From the NCBI GenBank assembly GCA_002362105.1, contig DETD01000001.1, forward strand, positions 136,293 through 200,292: a stretch of DNA of 64,000 bases. Reading direction: 5' to 3'. The DNA is from Bacteroidales bacterium UBA3297 (GTDB taxonomy: Bacteria > Bacteroidota > Bacteroidia > Bacteroidales > Paludibacteraceae). Below the pieces are notes generated by a model that saw only the letters and a program-made list of their open reading frames with translations, did not search any database and was not told the DNA's origin. A program made the position numbers and the translations under genes. Of the stretch, positions 43,936 to 53,115 are shown one piece after another. Position 1 is the first letter of the stretch; each line of letters starts with the position of its first letter.

Positions 43936-43979
43936 AAAGGTGTGTCATAATTGGGAAGGTCCAATTTGGCACACCTTTC
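43936..43979. terminator. Bidirectional terminator after the BT_3928 gene
   Basis: AAAGGTGTG and CACACCTTT with inner AATTGG/CCAATT form a long stem; CTGTTTT follows on the plus side and TGTTTTTC on the minus side. It divides this operon from the convergent polysaccharide locus. Confidence 0.7.
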
Positions 43980-44063
43980 TGTTTTATATAGAACTTGATG
44001 ACGGTTATTTGGCGGGGAAGAAAGCAAAATAAAAGTCATCTGTTTTTGTGTTCACATAAAAAA

Positions 44064-44894
44064 CTATTTGTTCGGGGACACCAAGGATTTGAAAATATAT
44101 TTCATACCATAAATGTTTCCCTTTGCAATAGCCAACAAACGTTCAATTTTCTTATCCTGATACACCAACACAGAAGCAGGGGTAAGAATATCCCAAATTT
44201 TAACTACCTCCCAAATCAAAGGTCTGGAAACCGGGAAATAATCCGCGATAATAGTCCAGTAATTACATATAATATTACAAATACGGTTAGGAGGATAAGA
44301 CACCGCTTTATGATTATGAGATTCAAAAACCTCACCAAATCGTTGTTGCAAAAGAGCACCGCCTAAACAACGCACTTTATATCCATTACTTCTAATTTTA
44401 TATCCTAAATCGATGTCAATACCATCGAGAAAAAAATCAGAGCGAAGGCCACCCATAGAACGAATCGCATCAACACGAAGAAAAGCACCGGAAGTAATCA
44501 CATAATCCTTATCTTCGAAAGCACCAGCATGCAAGGTCTGACTATTTACTTCTGGAGCAAATTCAGCGACAGACAAATCTGACACATTAGATTCAACCAG
44601 TTGAAGATAGTTTTGGAAATCAGGGAACACACTATCCTGATCCATGGTCAGCAGCCACTGATAGTCCTCATTTGCACATAGCTCCAGCACCTGATTCACG
44701 GCATAAGAGATACCGTCGTTTCTGCCACTTCCCATATAAGTCACCTTCATTTGAGGGTCATCAAATTTTTGGAAAGGTTCGTTGGAATTTCGCCAAATTA
44801 CAATTTTATCAGCATACGAATAAAAGGCATCTATATTCTTACAGAGTAACTCCTTATCGGGATTATAAGTAACAACTATAGCGCAAAACTTCAT
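44064..44894 (-). CDS. Family 2 glycosyltransferase (rhamnosyltransferase-like)
   Basis: 276 residues. N-terminal VVTYNPD begins the GT-A fold; the DxD-type metal site is MDQDS near residue 88, and a second acidic block FLDGIDIDLGYK is near 162-172, as in WbbL/RfbF-like rhamnosyltransferases. Last gene of the leftward polysaccharide transcript, six bases after the O-antigen ligase. Donor and acceptor sugars cannot be told. Confidence 0.8.
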   Translation of the reverse strand: MKFCAIVVTYNPDKELLCKNIDAFYSYADKIVIWRNSNEPFQKFDDPQMKVTYMGSGRNDGISYAVNQVLELCANEDYQWLLTMDQDSVFPDFQNYLQLVESNVSDLSVAEFAPEVNSQTLHAGAFEDKDYVITSGAFLRVDAIRSMGGLRSDFFLDGIDIDLGYKIRSNGYKVRCLGGALLQQRFGEVFESHNHKAVSYPPNRICNIICNYWTIIADYFPVSRPLIWEVVKIWDILTPASVLVYQDKKIERLLAIAKGNIYGMKYIFKSLVSPNK

Positions 44895-44900
44895 ACAAAA

Positions 44901-46694
44901 TCATTTTAAGACAGACCAACGTGGATTAGAATACAGCACATATCCTTTCAGCGTAGAGAAATCGTTCACCCCCACCTTACAAAAATCGAGATTAACAAAA
45001 TTATCACCAGCTGGCAAATCCAACGTCAGCGTCTGCCAAGTACCCTTGGCAGCCATATTATAGAAAGCGTTACTTAAAGGGCGGTGTTCCTTGTCGAGAT
45101 TAGTGACAAGCGCCCACTCGGCATTAAAATCTTCCGAGACGAAACAATCGATATCAAAACGAACCGTTTTTTCGTGGTTTCTCGAAATAAAGAACACATA
45201 ATAAGAGAATGCATTATTATCGCCCGTAGAACAACGCGAATACGCATCTAAACGATAAATAGGGCTGCCATTTCTTTGTTCACCCTTCACAACAATATCC
45301 TCAGCTTTCGACAAAGTGTAAACTTCAGACGTTTTCCGTGCATAAAACACAACAAATAAAATAGCAACGATAAAAGAAGCGACAACTAATAGTATTCCTA
45401 ATTTCTGGCGAACAGCCAAAAGTTTATCAGGGAGAACCAAATGTTTCTCAGCCCCAACCGACATACAGACAACCGACAAGAAGAAAGCGAAGAACAACGC
45501 ACCCGCAGTTCTTGAGATGTAACACTCGGTAAACATGATTAAGGCTAACAGCAAGACGAACAAAGCAACAAACTTCCTGTAAGGTTTTGTCACACAGAAA
45601 GGAGCAATGACCATAGCACCGAGGAAAGCAAACAAACCAGGCAGGCCAAGCTCCAGATATAATTCCAAATACTGATTGTGACACAGATAATGCCAAGCAA
45701 TACCCTCGGCCCAGCCCATCCGTTCATATTCCATGAACAAGAACCCGTCGACATTGTTTTCGCCATAACCCCACAAATAAGTATGCGGGTCAATAGCCAA
45801 ACAGGCCTTCCAAATCATGAAACGCGGATCTGAGAACGAGACAGAGCCATCGGAAAACGAGTTCAAAATAACATTAACAGACTGGGAGATTCGATTTTCC
45901 GTAAACAAGACGACAGCCCCCAGTACAACAAACGCTAAACAGCCCCAGACGAACACCTTCTTGTTTGAAGTCGCGAAAGTCAACAATGCGACAAATGCAA
46001 CCACCATGGCCGACAATAATACCATTCGAGAAGTGTTCACGTACAGGAAAGAAAGCATAATGGCCAAAGCAAGCCCATAAACCCAATAGAACCGCCGCTC
46101 AACATTTTTTGTCAAAAGCAAAAAAACAGAGGAAAGGGCAGCCAACACCACATTCGTATTAGTATATGCACGATTCACCACATCACCAAACAAATGGGTC
46201 AATCCAGCAAAAGAATCACTATCGAAAGCTTCGAGAAAATAGTTGTCATTCATCAAGAATGTAACCACCAAATAGGAATAAAGGACAAAGCAGGTTACAC
46301 CCCACACATAACTTTTAAGAACACGCGTCAAGGGCACACGCACATTTGCAAGTATCACGCCCAAAGGGATACAAAAAACGGGGAAACGCGCATTAAACAA
46401 ACGATGAACCACAGCACCTGCATCAGAAGCATAGGTCATCGAAAACAAACCTATAACGAATAAAAGCAATAAAGCAAAAGCCGGCCAAGCCTGTCGGTTG
46501 GCAAAAGCCTTCGAAAAGTTCTCACGCCAATGACCAATTGACAGGAGAACACACATTCCGAACCACACGCCAAGTGTATAGGCAGAAAATCCTTTAGGGA
46601 AACTTAGGGAAAAAGCGAGGATGCACGTAAGTCCCTCAAGAACCGAACGCCTTTCAAAATACTGGCCGTATAATTTTTTCACAAATTCTGCCAT
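44901..46694 (-). CDS. O-antigen ligase family protein with extra C-terminal domain
   Basis: 597 residues. About eleven membrane helices in the first 450 residues with the Wzy_C-type signature around the large outer loop (NTSRMVLLS, then HNQYLELYLELGLPG). After the last helix (near 435-455, ILLVVASFIVAILFVVFY) some 130 residues of soluble beta-type sequence follow (about 465-597), outside the usual length of 400-450; this may be a carbohydrate-binding-like domain in the periplasm. Joins or polymerises surface polysaccharide. Sits between an epimerase and a glycosyltransferase gene. Confidence 0.75.
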   Translation of the reverse strand: MAEFVKKLYGQYFERRSVLEGLTCILAFSLSFPKGFSAYTLGVWFGMCVLLSIGHWRENFSKAFANRQAWPAFALLLLFVIGLFSMTYASDAGAVVHRLFNARFPVFCIPLGVILANVRVPLTRVLKSYVWGVTCFVLYSYLVVTFLMNDNYFLEAFDSDSFAGLTHLFGDVVNRAYTNTNVVLAALSSVFLLLTKNVERRFYWVYGLALAIMLSFLYVNTSRMVLLSAMVVAFVALLTFATSNKKVFVWGCLAFVVLGAVVLFTENRISQSVNVILNSFSDGSVSFSDPRFMIWKACLAIDPHTYLWGYGENNVDGFLFMEYERMGWAEGIAWHYLCHNQYLELYLELGLPGLFAFLGAMVIAPFCVTKPYRKFVALFVLLLALIMFTECYISRTAGALFFAFFLSVVCMSVGAEKHLVLPDKLLAVRQKLGILLVVASFIVAILFVVFYARKTSEVYTLSKAEDIVVKGEQRNGSPIYRLDAYSRCSTGDNNAFSYYVFFISRNHEKTVRFDIDCFVSEDFNAEWALVTNLDKEHRPLSNAFYNMAAKGTWQTLTLDLPAGDNFVNLDFCKVGVNDFSTLKGYVLYSNPRWSVLK

Positions 46695-46753
46695 AACAAA
46701 TTATTTATTTTTGGGAGAAAGGCAAGGGACTGCAATAGCCAGGAAAAGACAGA

Positions 46754-47797
46754 TTACTCCAAACAAAGCCTATTGTTGTCATTAAACCAATCGGCAATAG
46801 ACTCTTCAAACGTCCACTTTAGAGTATAACCAGAACGCGCAAGCCTAACACCGCTGATATTAGTAGAAATCTGCAACTTCTTGACACGAGCAGGACAGAT
46901 GCCCATAGGAGAACCTAACAACATAGCAAACGTAACAGCAGGTTTGATTACTATATTAGGAATATATGGAACCCACTGATTCAAACCAGTTTGCTTCTTT
47001 ATAACAGAAACTATTTGTTCAATTGTATAAGCAGGTTCATAGGTACAATTAAACAAGCCAAAAGAAGAAGAACGCTCCTCCACATTCCAAAGAATGAAAC
47101 GAACAAGTTCTTTGACATAGAAACAAGCCTTAATAGTGTCCTTACGACCAGGATAAGCAAACATATGTTTGCGGATACCCCAATAAAGACGGGAGAAGTT
47201 TCCGTTTTCCCCCTTACCATAAACAACGCCAGGACGAACAATTGTAAGTTTGCGGTCAGCAGAACCAGCCTGCCATGCCATATAGATTTTTTCGGCAACC
47301 AGTTTAGATATACCGTATGAAGTATTAGGAGTAGGAAGAGATTCTTCCGTCTTCAATTCCTCAGCCGCACCATATAGAGAAATAGAAGAGGTAAAAACCA
47401 TGTTTCTAATGCCATATTTTTCTGCGAAGGCGCATACATTTTCAGCCCCCTTCATATTGGTCTCGAAATAGGCCAAATCGGGATGTCCTGGTGTTCGATG
47501 AACAGCGGCAATGTTGAACACGACATCATCGACAGTAGGAGTGAAAGGGATGTCAACAATAGGTTTACGAACATCGCAATAAACAAAAGTCGATTTTCTT
47601 GTCTCGCCCTCAACCACAGGAGATTTCCATTTTTTGACGGCAGTATATTCGTAGAGCTCCTGCTCGGACATACCATACAACTTTGAAGGATCGACAATAT
47701 CGAGACTCCAAATAGAAGCATCGGGATGCTGTTCGTGCAGAAGAGTTGCTAAGTGTGTTCCAATGAAACCGGTACCGCCAAAAATTATATAATTCAT
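46754..47797 (-). CDS. NAD-dependent epimerase/dehydratase
   Basis: 347 residues. Rossmann motif GGTGFIGTHL (residues 8-17), catalytic S-S and YGISK (Tyr-x-x-x-Lys) in the extended SDR pattern, plus substrate-binding region with R-P-G-V-V-Y-G-K-G. Makes or alters a nucleotide sugar (epimerase, dehydratase or reductase; not resolved). Its start overlaps the upstream glycosyltransferase stop by four bases. Confidence 0.85.
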   Translation of the reverse strand: MNYIIFGGTGFIGTHLATLLHEQHPDASIWSLDIVDPSKLYGMSEQELYEYTAVKKWKSPVVEGETRKSTFVYCDVRKPIVDIPFTPTVDDVVFNIAAVHRTPGHPDLAYFETNMKGAENVCAFAEKYGIRNMVFTSSISLYGAAEELKTEESLPTPNTSYGISKLVAEKIYMAWQAGSADRKLTIVRPGVVYGKGENGNFSRLYWGIRKHMFAYPGRKDTIKACFYVKELVRFILWNVEERSSSFGLFNCTYEPAYTIEQIVSVIKKQTGLNQWVPYIPNIVIKPAVTFAMLLGSPMGICPARVKKLQISTNISGVRLARSGYTLKWTFEESIADWFNDNNRLCLE

Positions 47798-48618
47798 TCC
47801 TGGTATCCTTTATAGTTCAACTCTTCCAAAATCTCTTTATTCCATTTTTTTCGTTCGCTATCGAATATCCAGCCCCATTTATTAAAATACTTAATCATAT
47901 TCCACATATGGATAAAAAGCATTTTAGTATTCTTATAAGAAGCAGCTCTATGGGCGTGAACAATTGTCACCTCTGGCCAGAACATCGTACGGAAATACTT
48001 GTGCATACGACGAGTCATATCAATATCTTCAGGGTAAAGGAAGAATTTCTCGTCGAACAAACCAACCTTCTTGAAAGCAGAAAGGCGGAAGAACATGAAA
48101 GAGCCTTGATGATTAGGTACATTGAGCGGGGTTTTGTGATCCCAAAACAACAATGTATAACGATAATTCAAGCGCTTTATCAACCAATTAGGCATAAAGC
48201 GTCTTGCAATCAGGTCAATAGGAGTAGGTAACAAACGGACGGCTTCTTGCTGTTTTCCATTTGGATACAAGACATACGGCTGAAGTTGGGCAACATCAGC
48301 ATTAGCATCCATATAGCCAGCTATTCTATCAATGATATCCGGTTCGAAATAGACATCGGAATTAAGGACAAGATGATAAGAGACATCTTTATCATCTAGG
48401 ACTTGGCGCAACGCCTTATTATGTCCCGCCCCATAGCCAACATTTTGACTACCAATATATACGACATGACTATATTGTTTACAGAATTCGGCCAAATAAA
48501 TTTGTTCTGAATTATCGACAACATAAATAGTCTTGATTAACGGAGACGTAAGAGAAGAAAAACACTTCTTCAATTCTTCCACGTCTGTCTTGTATGTCAC
48601 TATTGATACTGTAATCAT
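47794..48618 (-). CDS. Family 2 glycosyltransferase
   Basis: 274 residues. VSIVTYKTD at the N terminus, VLNSDVYF (metal-binding block) near residue 85, and PEDIDMTRR near 196-204 are typical of GT2 rhamnosyltransferase-type enzymes. Cytoplasmic. Overlaps the epimerase by four bases. Upstream lies a 376-base non-coding gap, so transcription from the rest of the locus has to cross it or start anew. Confidence 0.85.
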   Translation of the reverse strand: MITVSIVTYKTDVEELKKCFSSLTSPLIKTIYVVDNSEQIYLAEFCKQYSHVVYIGSQNVGYGAGHNKALRQVLDDKDVSYHLVLNSDVYFEPDIIDRIAGYMDANADVAQLQPYVLYPNGKQQEAVRLLPTPIDLIARRFMPNWLIKRLNYRYTLLFWDHKTPLNVPNHQGSFMFFRLSAFKKVGLFDEKFFLYPEDIDMTRRMHKYFRTMFWPEVTIVHAHRAASYKNTKMLFIHMWNMIKYFNKWGWIFDSERKKWNKEILEELNYKGYQE

Positions 48619-48994
48619 TTAGAAGATCTAATAAGCCGAGTTAGCGAAATTAGAAATGTAACATTTCTTAACATTCAAGGGTGAGAGAAAGGCCTGATCA
48701 AGCCATTCTTCAGTGTCCGATATTTCAAAATCACTTTTCGACATGGTATTAAGAAGACCACTATTCCCCAATTAGAGGGCTCCGATAAATAATGTAATAA
48801 AGTTCTAACTATGTATTATTCACCATTATACATATAAATACGTATAAATATACATTAAAACGCCCTATACAACGTCGGAAAAATAGCCGCTCAATTCATA
48901 AAGTTATATCAATTTGGAGTTTCCGCCAAATTTTTCCCTATATGTTTTCAAAACGCGAGATTCCCGCATTTGGTATATAAAAATAGAAAAAAAA
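48619..48994. other. AT-rich non-coding gap inside the polysaccharide locus
   Basis: No open frame of note and no clear Bacteroidota promoter. Short palindromes (GAAATGTAACATTTC near 48,652) and several A/T-runs only. Possibly the scar of a lost gene. Confidence 0.5.
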
Positions 48995-49687
48995 TCACCT
49001 TTTTAACACATTAGTCAACATAACCCACCGATAATGAATCTGTTTCATCAAGGAAAAAGCGGAGGCCTCTCCAGTTGTAGATGCATTATCACCATGTCTT
49101 CTGTAAAGGAGAAGATGTTCGGGTAAAAAAACAGTTTTCCCTTTTCGTTCGGCAATCAGTCCAATCCACATGTCATGCCACAACACATTTTCAGGGAAAG
49201 GCAAAGCAAAATCAAGTATAGAGCGCCTAAAGGCCATACAACTACCCATAAAACAATTCTTGGTAAGATTCTTCCAAAACCCCGGACCTGACCCATGAAG
49301 TTTAAAAAAGTCTTCCGTCGTAACTGTGCCATCAGCATACATAAAATTCAAATCATGGACAACCAAGTGAGCAGATTCCAAAGCCATCATGCAACGTTCA
49401 ACTTTGTTTGGCATCCAAATATCATCTTGATCAGAGAGGAAGATAAAATCGCCCTTAACTAAACTAAGAGCATTTTCAAAATTATGGACAATGCCATGCT
49501 TCCCTTTATTATGAACGACTCTGATGCGTGAATCATTAAAGCTAGCAAGAATTTGAAGTGTATCATCAGTACTTCCATCATCAGAAACAAGGAGTTCATC
49601 TCCGACAGAAAGTTGAGGGAGAATTGAAGCGACCTGCTCTTTTATATATTTGCCACCATTATAGGCAGCCAAAACAACGGAAAGCAT
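48995..49687 (-). CDS. Family 2 glycosyltransferase
   Basis: 230 residues from the ATG at 49,687; the frame runs 20 codons upstream into the preceding gene, whereas the chosen start is four bases after that gene's stop. SVVLAAYNGGKYI at the N terminus, SDDGSTDDT near 35, and the DxD-like site FLSDQDDIWMP near 82-92. Paralogue of the neighbour at 49,692. Adds one sugar of the repeat unit. Confidence 0.85.
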   Translation of the reverse strand: MLSVVLAAYNGGKYIKEQVASILPQLSVGDELLVSDDGSTDDTLQILASFNDSRIRVVHNKGKHGIVHNFENALSLVKGDFIFLSDQDDIWMPNKVERCMMALESAHLVVHDLNFMYADGTVTTEDFFKLHGSGPGFWKNLTKNCFMGSCMAFRRSILDFALPFPENVLWHDMWIGLIAERKGKTVFLPEHLLLYRRHGDNASTTGEASAFSLMKQIHYRWVMLTNVLKR

Positions 49688-49691
49688 ATAT

Positions 49692-50522
49692 CTAAAACAT
49701 CCTTTTAAATTCGAATATGAATTTAGTAGAAACGTATTTAAAGACACTCATGTTTCTCAGTTTTTTTGCAATCTTATACTGAGACACATTTGACTGCCAA
49801 ACGCGTTTCAAACTTTTCAATTTAGCCAAAACATACCCACTTTCCACATTAACAGCTCCCACCTCGTTACCGCCGTGCTGGCAATACAGTATGGTAGGTT
49901 GAGCGATATGAGACAAGACTCCACCATTGGCAACTGTCTGGTAAGCCACCCACAAATCGTGCATAGGCACATAACCGGGCATAGGAAGAGATAAAAGCCT
50001 CGCACGTTCATTAAACATCATGGTGCATCCCGTCACACAATTCGCAACCAGCAAACGGTCAGGATGTTCCTGCCATTGCGGCACCACTTTAGAAACTTTC
50101 CACAAAGAAGGATGGACGATATTATAATCGGCATCGCACACCGACAAATCAGTATGCACACAGACCGGCGATTCCGGATTGCTAGATTCCAGTTCTCTCA
50201 GATAAAGAAAAGTAGTTTGTATTTTATCAGGCATCCATATGTCATCCTGGTCACAAAACATATAGTAATCGGCCTGCACATGTTCCAGCAGCCACATAAA
50301 ATTACCTTTTGCGCCCAATCTTGTAACTTCACGGTCAATCACGTTCAACTTGCCCGGATGTTTTACTGCAAAATCATCCAACAAGTCGACAGTAGCATCA
50401 GAAGACCCATCATCATGAGCATAAATCCTCCAGTCGTGGTTAGTTTGAGCCAATATAGAATCCAACAACCGAGGGAGTCTCTTGCTTCCATTATAAGAGG
50501 CCAATAAAACTGCTATTTCCAT
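49692..50522 (-). CDS. Family 2 glycosyltransferase
   Basis: 276 residues. AVLLASYNGSKRL, HDDGSSDAT and FCDQDDIWMPDK mark a GT2 enzyme of the same subgroup as the neighbour; a H-D-L-W-V motif (near 190) probably positions the acceptor. Eight bases after the EpsG-like gene and four bases before the next glycosyltransferase, so tightly co-transcribed. Confidence 0.85.
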   Translation of the reverse strand: MEIAVLLASYNGSKRLPRLLDSILAQTNHDWRIYAHDDGSSDATVDLLDDFAVKHPGKLNVIDREVTRLGAKGNFMWLLEHVQADYYMFCDQDDIWMPDKIQTTFLYLRELESSNPESPVCVHTDLSVCDADYNIVHPSLWKVSKVVPQWQEHPDRLLVANCVTGCTMMFNERARLLSLPMPGYVPMHDLWVAYQTVANGGVLSHIAQPTILYCQHGGNEVGAVNVESGYVLAKLKSLKRVWQSNVSQYKIAKKLRNMSVFKYVSTKFIFEFKRMF

Positions 50523-50529
50523 ACCTGTC

Positions 50530-51636
50530 TTAATCGAAGAAAATCATATAATAGCCATTGAGCAGTTTATTGTGGAACAAATTAATCAACAGTATACTCC
50601 AGGCCATACACAAGACGACAAGTTGAGCCACAGCACGCGGTTTGATAGCATAATAGACCAGCGGATACAAAATAATGGTAGAACAGCCCAAGAAATCGTT
50701 CAACCGGAAAGCAAACACAGGAATGCGTGAAAAGAAATAGAAAACAATAATGCTCAATAAATTCAATTTCAGCAAGAGATAGAAATACGAGCAATGGGGA
50801 ATAATCAAGTCTCGCTTCCAATAAAGGAAGACGGACACAAAAAGTTGCAAAAGTATAAAGGAATTAAATAAGTTCACATTGAACTTGAGCCAGTTTTGGG
50901 TAGCGGTATAAATCACAAGTTTATGGTGAAGTATAGGCACATCATAATCCAAAACAAAAGAGACCACATCGTAATGAATAACAGCAAGGACAAGAATAGC
51001 GACAGTACATCCCAGCCACAATTTAAAATTGATACCCTTTCCGTTCAAGAAATATAACGGCAATGCGACCATCGTAGAGCGATGTATCAAAGAAGCAAAA
51101 ATAATCAAGCAAACAAATTTCACAGGTTTACGCTGGTAGATAGCAGGAATTGCATACAAGAAAATGCCAGTTGCCAAGCCAGCTCTAATCTGAGTCATTT
51201 CATGCAATAGAAACAAATTAGAGAAATAGAACAAAAGGGCGAAAGCGAACATATCGTCATTCGTCAATCTACGAATACCATTTATTTTTGTCGGCACAGC
51301 AAAGAAAGCATAAACAACTGCGACAACGGGCATTACACAAGCAGTTACACCTTTAATGAGGGACACTAGCACACAAAAACTCAGTTCAGGAGGGGGAAGA
51401 TGATTAAGGAAACCAGAGAAATCACGAAACATGAAAGCCGCATCAGGAATATTCTTTATGAAATATCCATATGCCCACACATAATCGTGGTCAACATATT
51501 TTCCACGGAAAGCAGCAATAACAAACAACACAATTGCAGTCAGACAGACCGACAAGTTTTTCGACTTCTCGTTCATCTTTGGGAAACTCAGAGCCAGAAG
51601 AGTCAATAAAAAAGCTATGAATATATAAATGAACAT
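50530..51636 (-). CDS. EpsG-like polysaccharide polymerase
   Basis: 368 residues, about ten membrane helices. The R-G-K-Y-V-D-H-D-Y stretch after helix two and the E-M-T-Q-I-R-A-G-L-A-T-G segment are features of the EpsG family, Wzy-type polymerases. Acts at the inner membrane on units flipped by the Wzx-like protein encoded next door. Confidence 0.78.
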   Translation of the reverse strand: MFIYIFIAFLLTLLALSFPKMNEKSKNLSVCLTAIVLFVIAAFRGKYVDHDYVWAYGYFIKNIPDAAFMFRDFSGFLNHLPPPELSFCVLVSLIKGVTACVMPVVAVVYAFFAVPTKINGIRRLTNDDMFAFALLFYFSNLFLLHEMTQIRAGLATGIFLYAIPAIYQRKPVKFVCLIIFASLIHRSTMVALPLYFLNGKGINFKLWLGCTVAILVLAVIHYDVVSFVLDYDVPILHHKLVIYTATQNWLKFNVNLFNSFILLQLFVSVFLYWKRDLIIPHCSYFYLLLKLNLLSIIVFYFFSRIPVFAFRLNDFLGCSTIILYPLVYYAIKPRAVAQLVVLCMAWSILLINLFHNKLLNGYYMIFFD

Positions 51637-51669
51637 GCTATCAGTTTTTCAATACGAACACAAAGGTAA

Positions 51670-52929
51670 TTAATTAGAATCTTTTTTCCACCAAAGCAAG
51701 CCTACAGCAACAAATATCTCCACTAATTCACAGAGTAGCCATGCATACGCAGCGCCTGGCGTTCCGAGTCTGGGTATAAGTATGCAGTTAAGAGAAACAC
51801 TAAACACACAAACTATAGAACCAATCAAAGGAGCAAAACGCTGTAGTTGCATTCCATAAAGTCCCTGCACGGTAAGAGTTGTTGCCAACGAGACCAAAAA
51901 CGGCAAAGGAGATAACAAGCGTAATAAAAAGACAGCATTGGTAAATTCACTTCCGAGCAAAATAGATACCACTACGGGAGCCAGAAGGAAAGTGACAACA
52001 CTCACGACAAAAGAGAAGGCCGCTATCAGCAAAACGCACTTTTTAAAATATGCGAATCCCTTTTGTTTAGACTCATTAAAATAACTGCTGATGCGGGGGA
52101 AAAGAGCAATAGTTATAGTCTGACAAGTAATCATCATAACAGCCATCACAATTTTTTGGGCGCCAGAAAAAGTTCCTATTTCAGAGTCGGAAAGAAATAG
52201 TCCCATTATGAATATACCCAGCACAGTATTACAGTTAACAAGAATAGAATTCAAAAATATTGGGAATCCTTTGCGAACAACAGGCGCCACCAAAAAGGGT
52301 TGAGGTTTTTCCAGCCGGATACCATGCTTCATTTTCACATACACAAAGGAATAGCACCCCACAGCAACATTAGCCAAAGTGAGTCCCAACAAATAAAAAG
52401 GATAATCGGAAGGGTTGTGAACCATAACAATTACCAGCAGAGCGCCACCCAGTTTGACGGCAAAAGAGAACATGCTCATACGCGCCATCTGTTCGATACC
52501 TTGGAAGAACCAAGTTGGGAACAGGACCCACCCCAGGTTTAATAATGCGACAATCAGGAAGGAAGGAAAATCTTCCCAAACTCTTGGCATGCAGATAGCC
52601 AACACAACGACGAACGCCAGCGAGGCAATGAACAATAGGAATTTGAAAGCTATCACAGTCGAGAAAATAGACTGCAGTTTAGCATGGTTGCCTCTATTGA
52701 TAGAGATTTCTTGTGTTGCCGAATACTCAAATCCATAATTCACCAACAACGTGAGGTACATACCGATATTTTGGGCATACGACGCCCGTCCAAAAGCATC
52801 GACCCCCAAAACCCTTGAAACATAGGGGATAAGAAGTAGAGGTATAAGGTAGTTCGCAAACTGTACCAGCCCTTGCGAAGATATATTGACAAAAAGGACA
52901 TTGTCCTTTAAATTAGAGAGTTTCCGCAT
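51670..52929 (-). CDS. Wzx-like oligosaccharide flippase
   Basis: 419 residues with about twelve hydrophobic helices in the MATE/MurJ-like polysaccharide transporter pattern: N-S-x-x-Q-F-A-N-Y-L-I-P-L-L-L-x-P-Y-V-S at the N terminus and F-F-Q-G-I-E-Q in the middle. It moves lipid-linked repeat units across the inner membrane. First gene of the leftward locus with a strong own promoter. Confidence 0.85.
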   Translation of the reverse strand: MRKLSNLKDNVLFVNISSQGLVQFANYLIPLLLIPYVSRVLGVDAFGRASYAQNIGMYLTLLVNYGFEYSATQEISINRGNHAKLQSIFSTVIAFKFLLFIASLAFVVVLAICMPRVWEDFPSFLIVALLNLGWVLFPTWFFQGIEQMARMSMFSFAVKLGGALLVIVMVHNPSDYPFYLLGLTLANVAVGCYSFVYVKMKHGIRLEKPQPFLVAPVVRKGFPIFLNSILVNCNTVLGIFIMGLFLSDSEIGTFSGAQKIVMAVMMITCQTITIALFPRISSYFNESKQKGFAYFKKCVLLIAAFSFVVSVVTFLLAPVVVSILLGSEFTNAVFLLRLLSPLPFLVSLATTLTVQGLYGMQLQRFAPLIGSIVCVFSVSLNCILIPRLGTPGAAYAWLLCELVEIFVAVGLLWWKKDSN

Positions 52930-52950
52930 GCAGCAATTTCAATTACGCCA

Positions 52951-52981
52951 CAAAAGTAGACAAAAAGAAGGGACACGCAAA
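52951..52981 (-). promoter_or_regulatory. Promoter of the polysaccharide locus
   Basis: Minus strand TTTG (52,981-52,978), 19 nt, TACTTTTG (52,958-52,951), about 22 bases before the flippase ATG. Upstream of it lies a GCGGAC/GTCCGC hairpin (52,988-53,005). Confidence 0.78.
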
Positions 52982-53057
52982 AAAGAAGCGGACGAAAAGG
53001 TCCGCAACAAAAAACATACAGAAGTTGTTAACGGAAATTAATAGACTGCAGATACAG

Positions 53058-53088
53058 TTTGAAAGCAAAACAAAAATTAGTATATTCG
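53058..53088 (+). promoter_or_regulatory. Promoter of manC
   Basis: TTTG (53,058-53,061), 19 nt, TATATTCG (53,081-53,088), 28 bases before the ATG. Divergent from the polysaccharide-locus promoter about 75 bases away. Confidence 0.7.
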
Positions 53089-53115
53089 CAAAATTGAAGA
53101 TAATTAACAAAAATC

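Noticed and set aside
52930..53115. Invertible capsule promoter
   Set aside because: I see no flanking inverted repeats of useful length and no invertase gene near.
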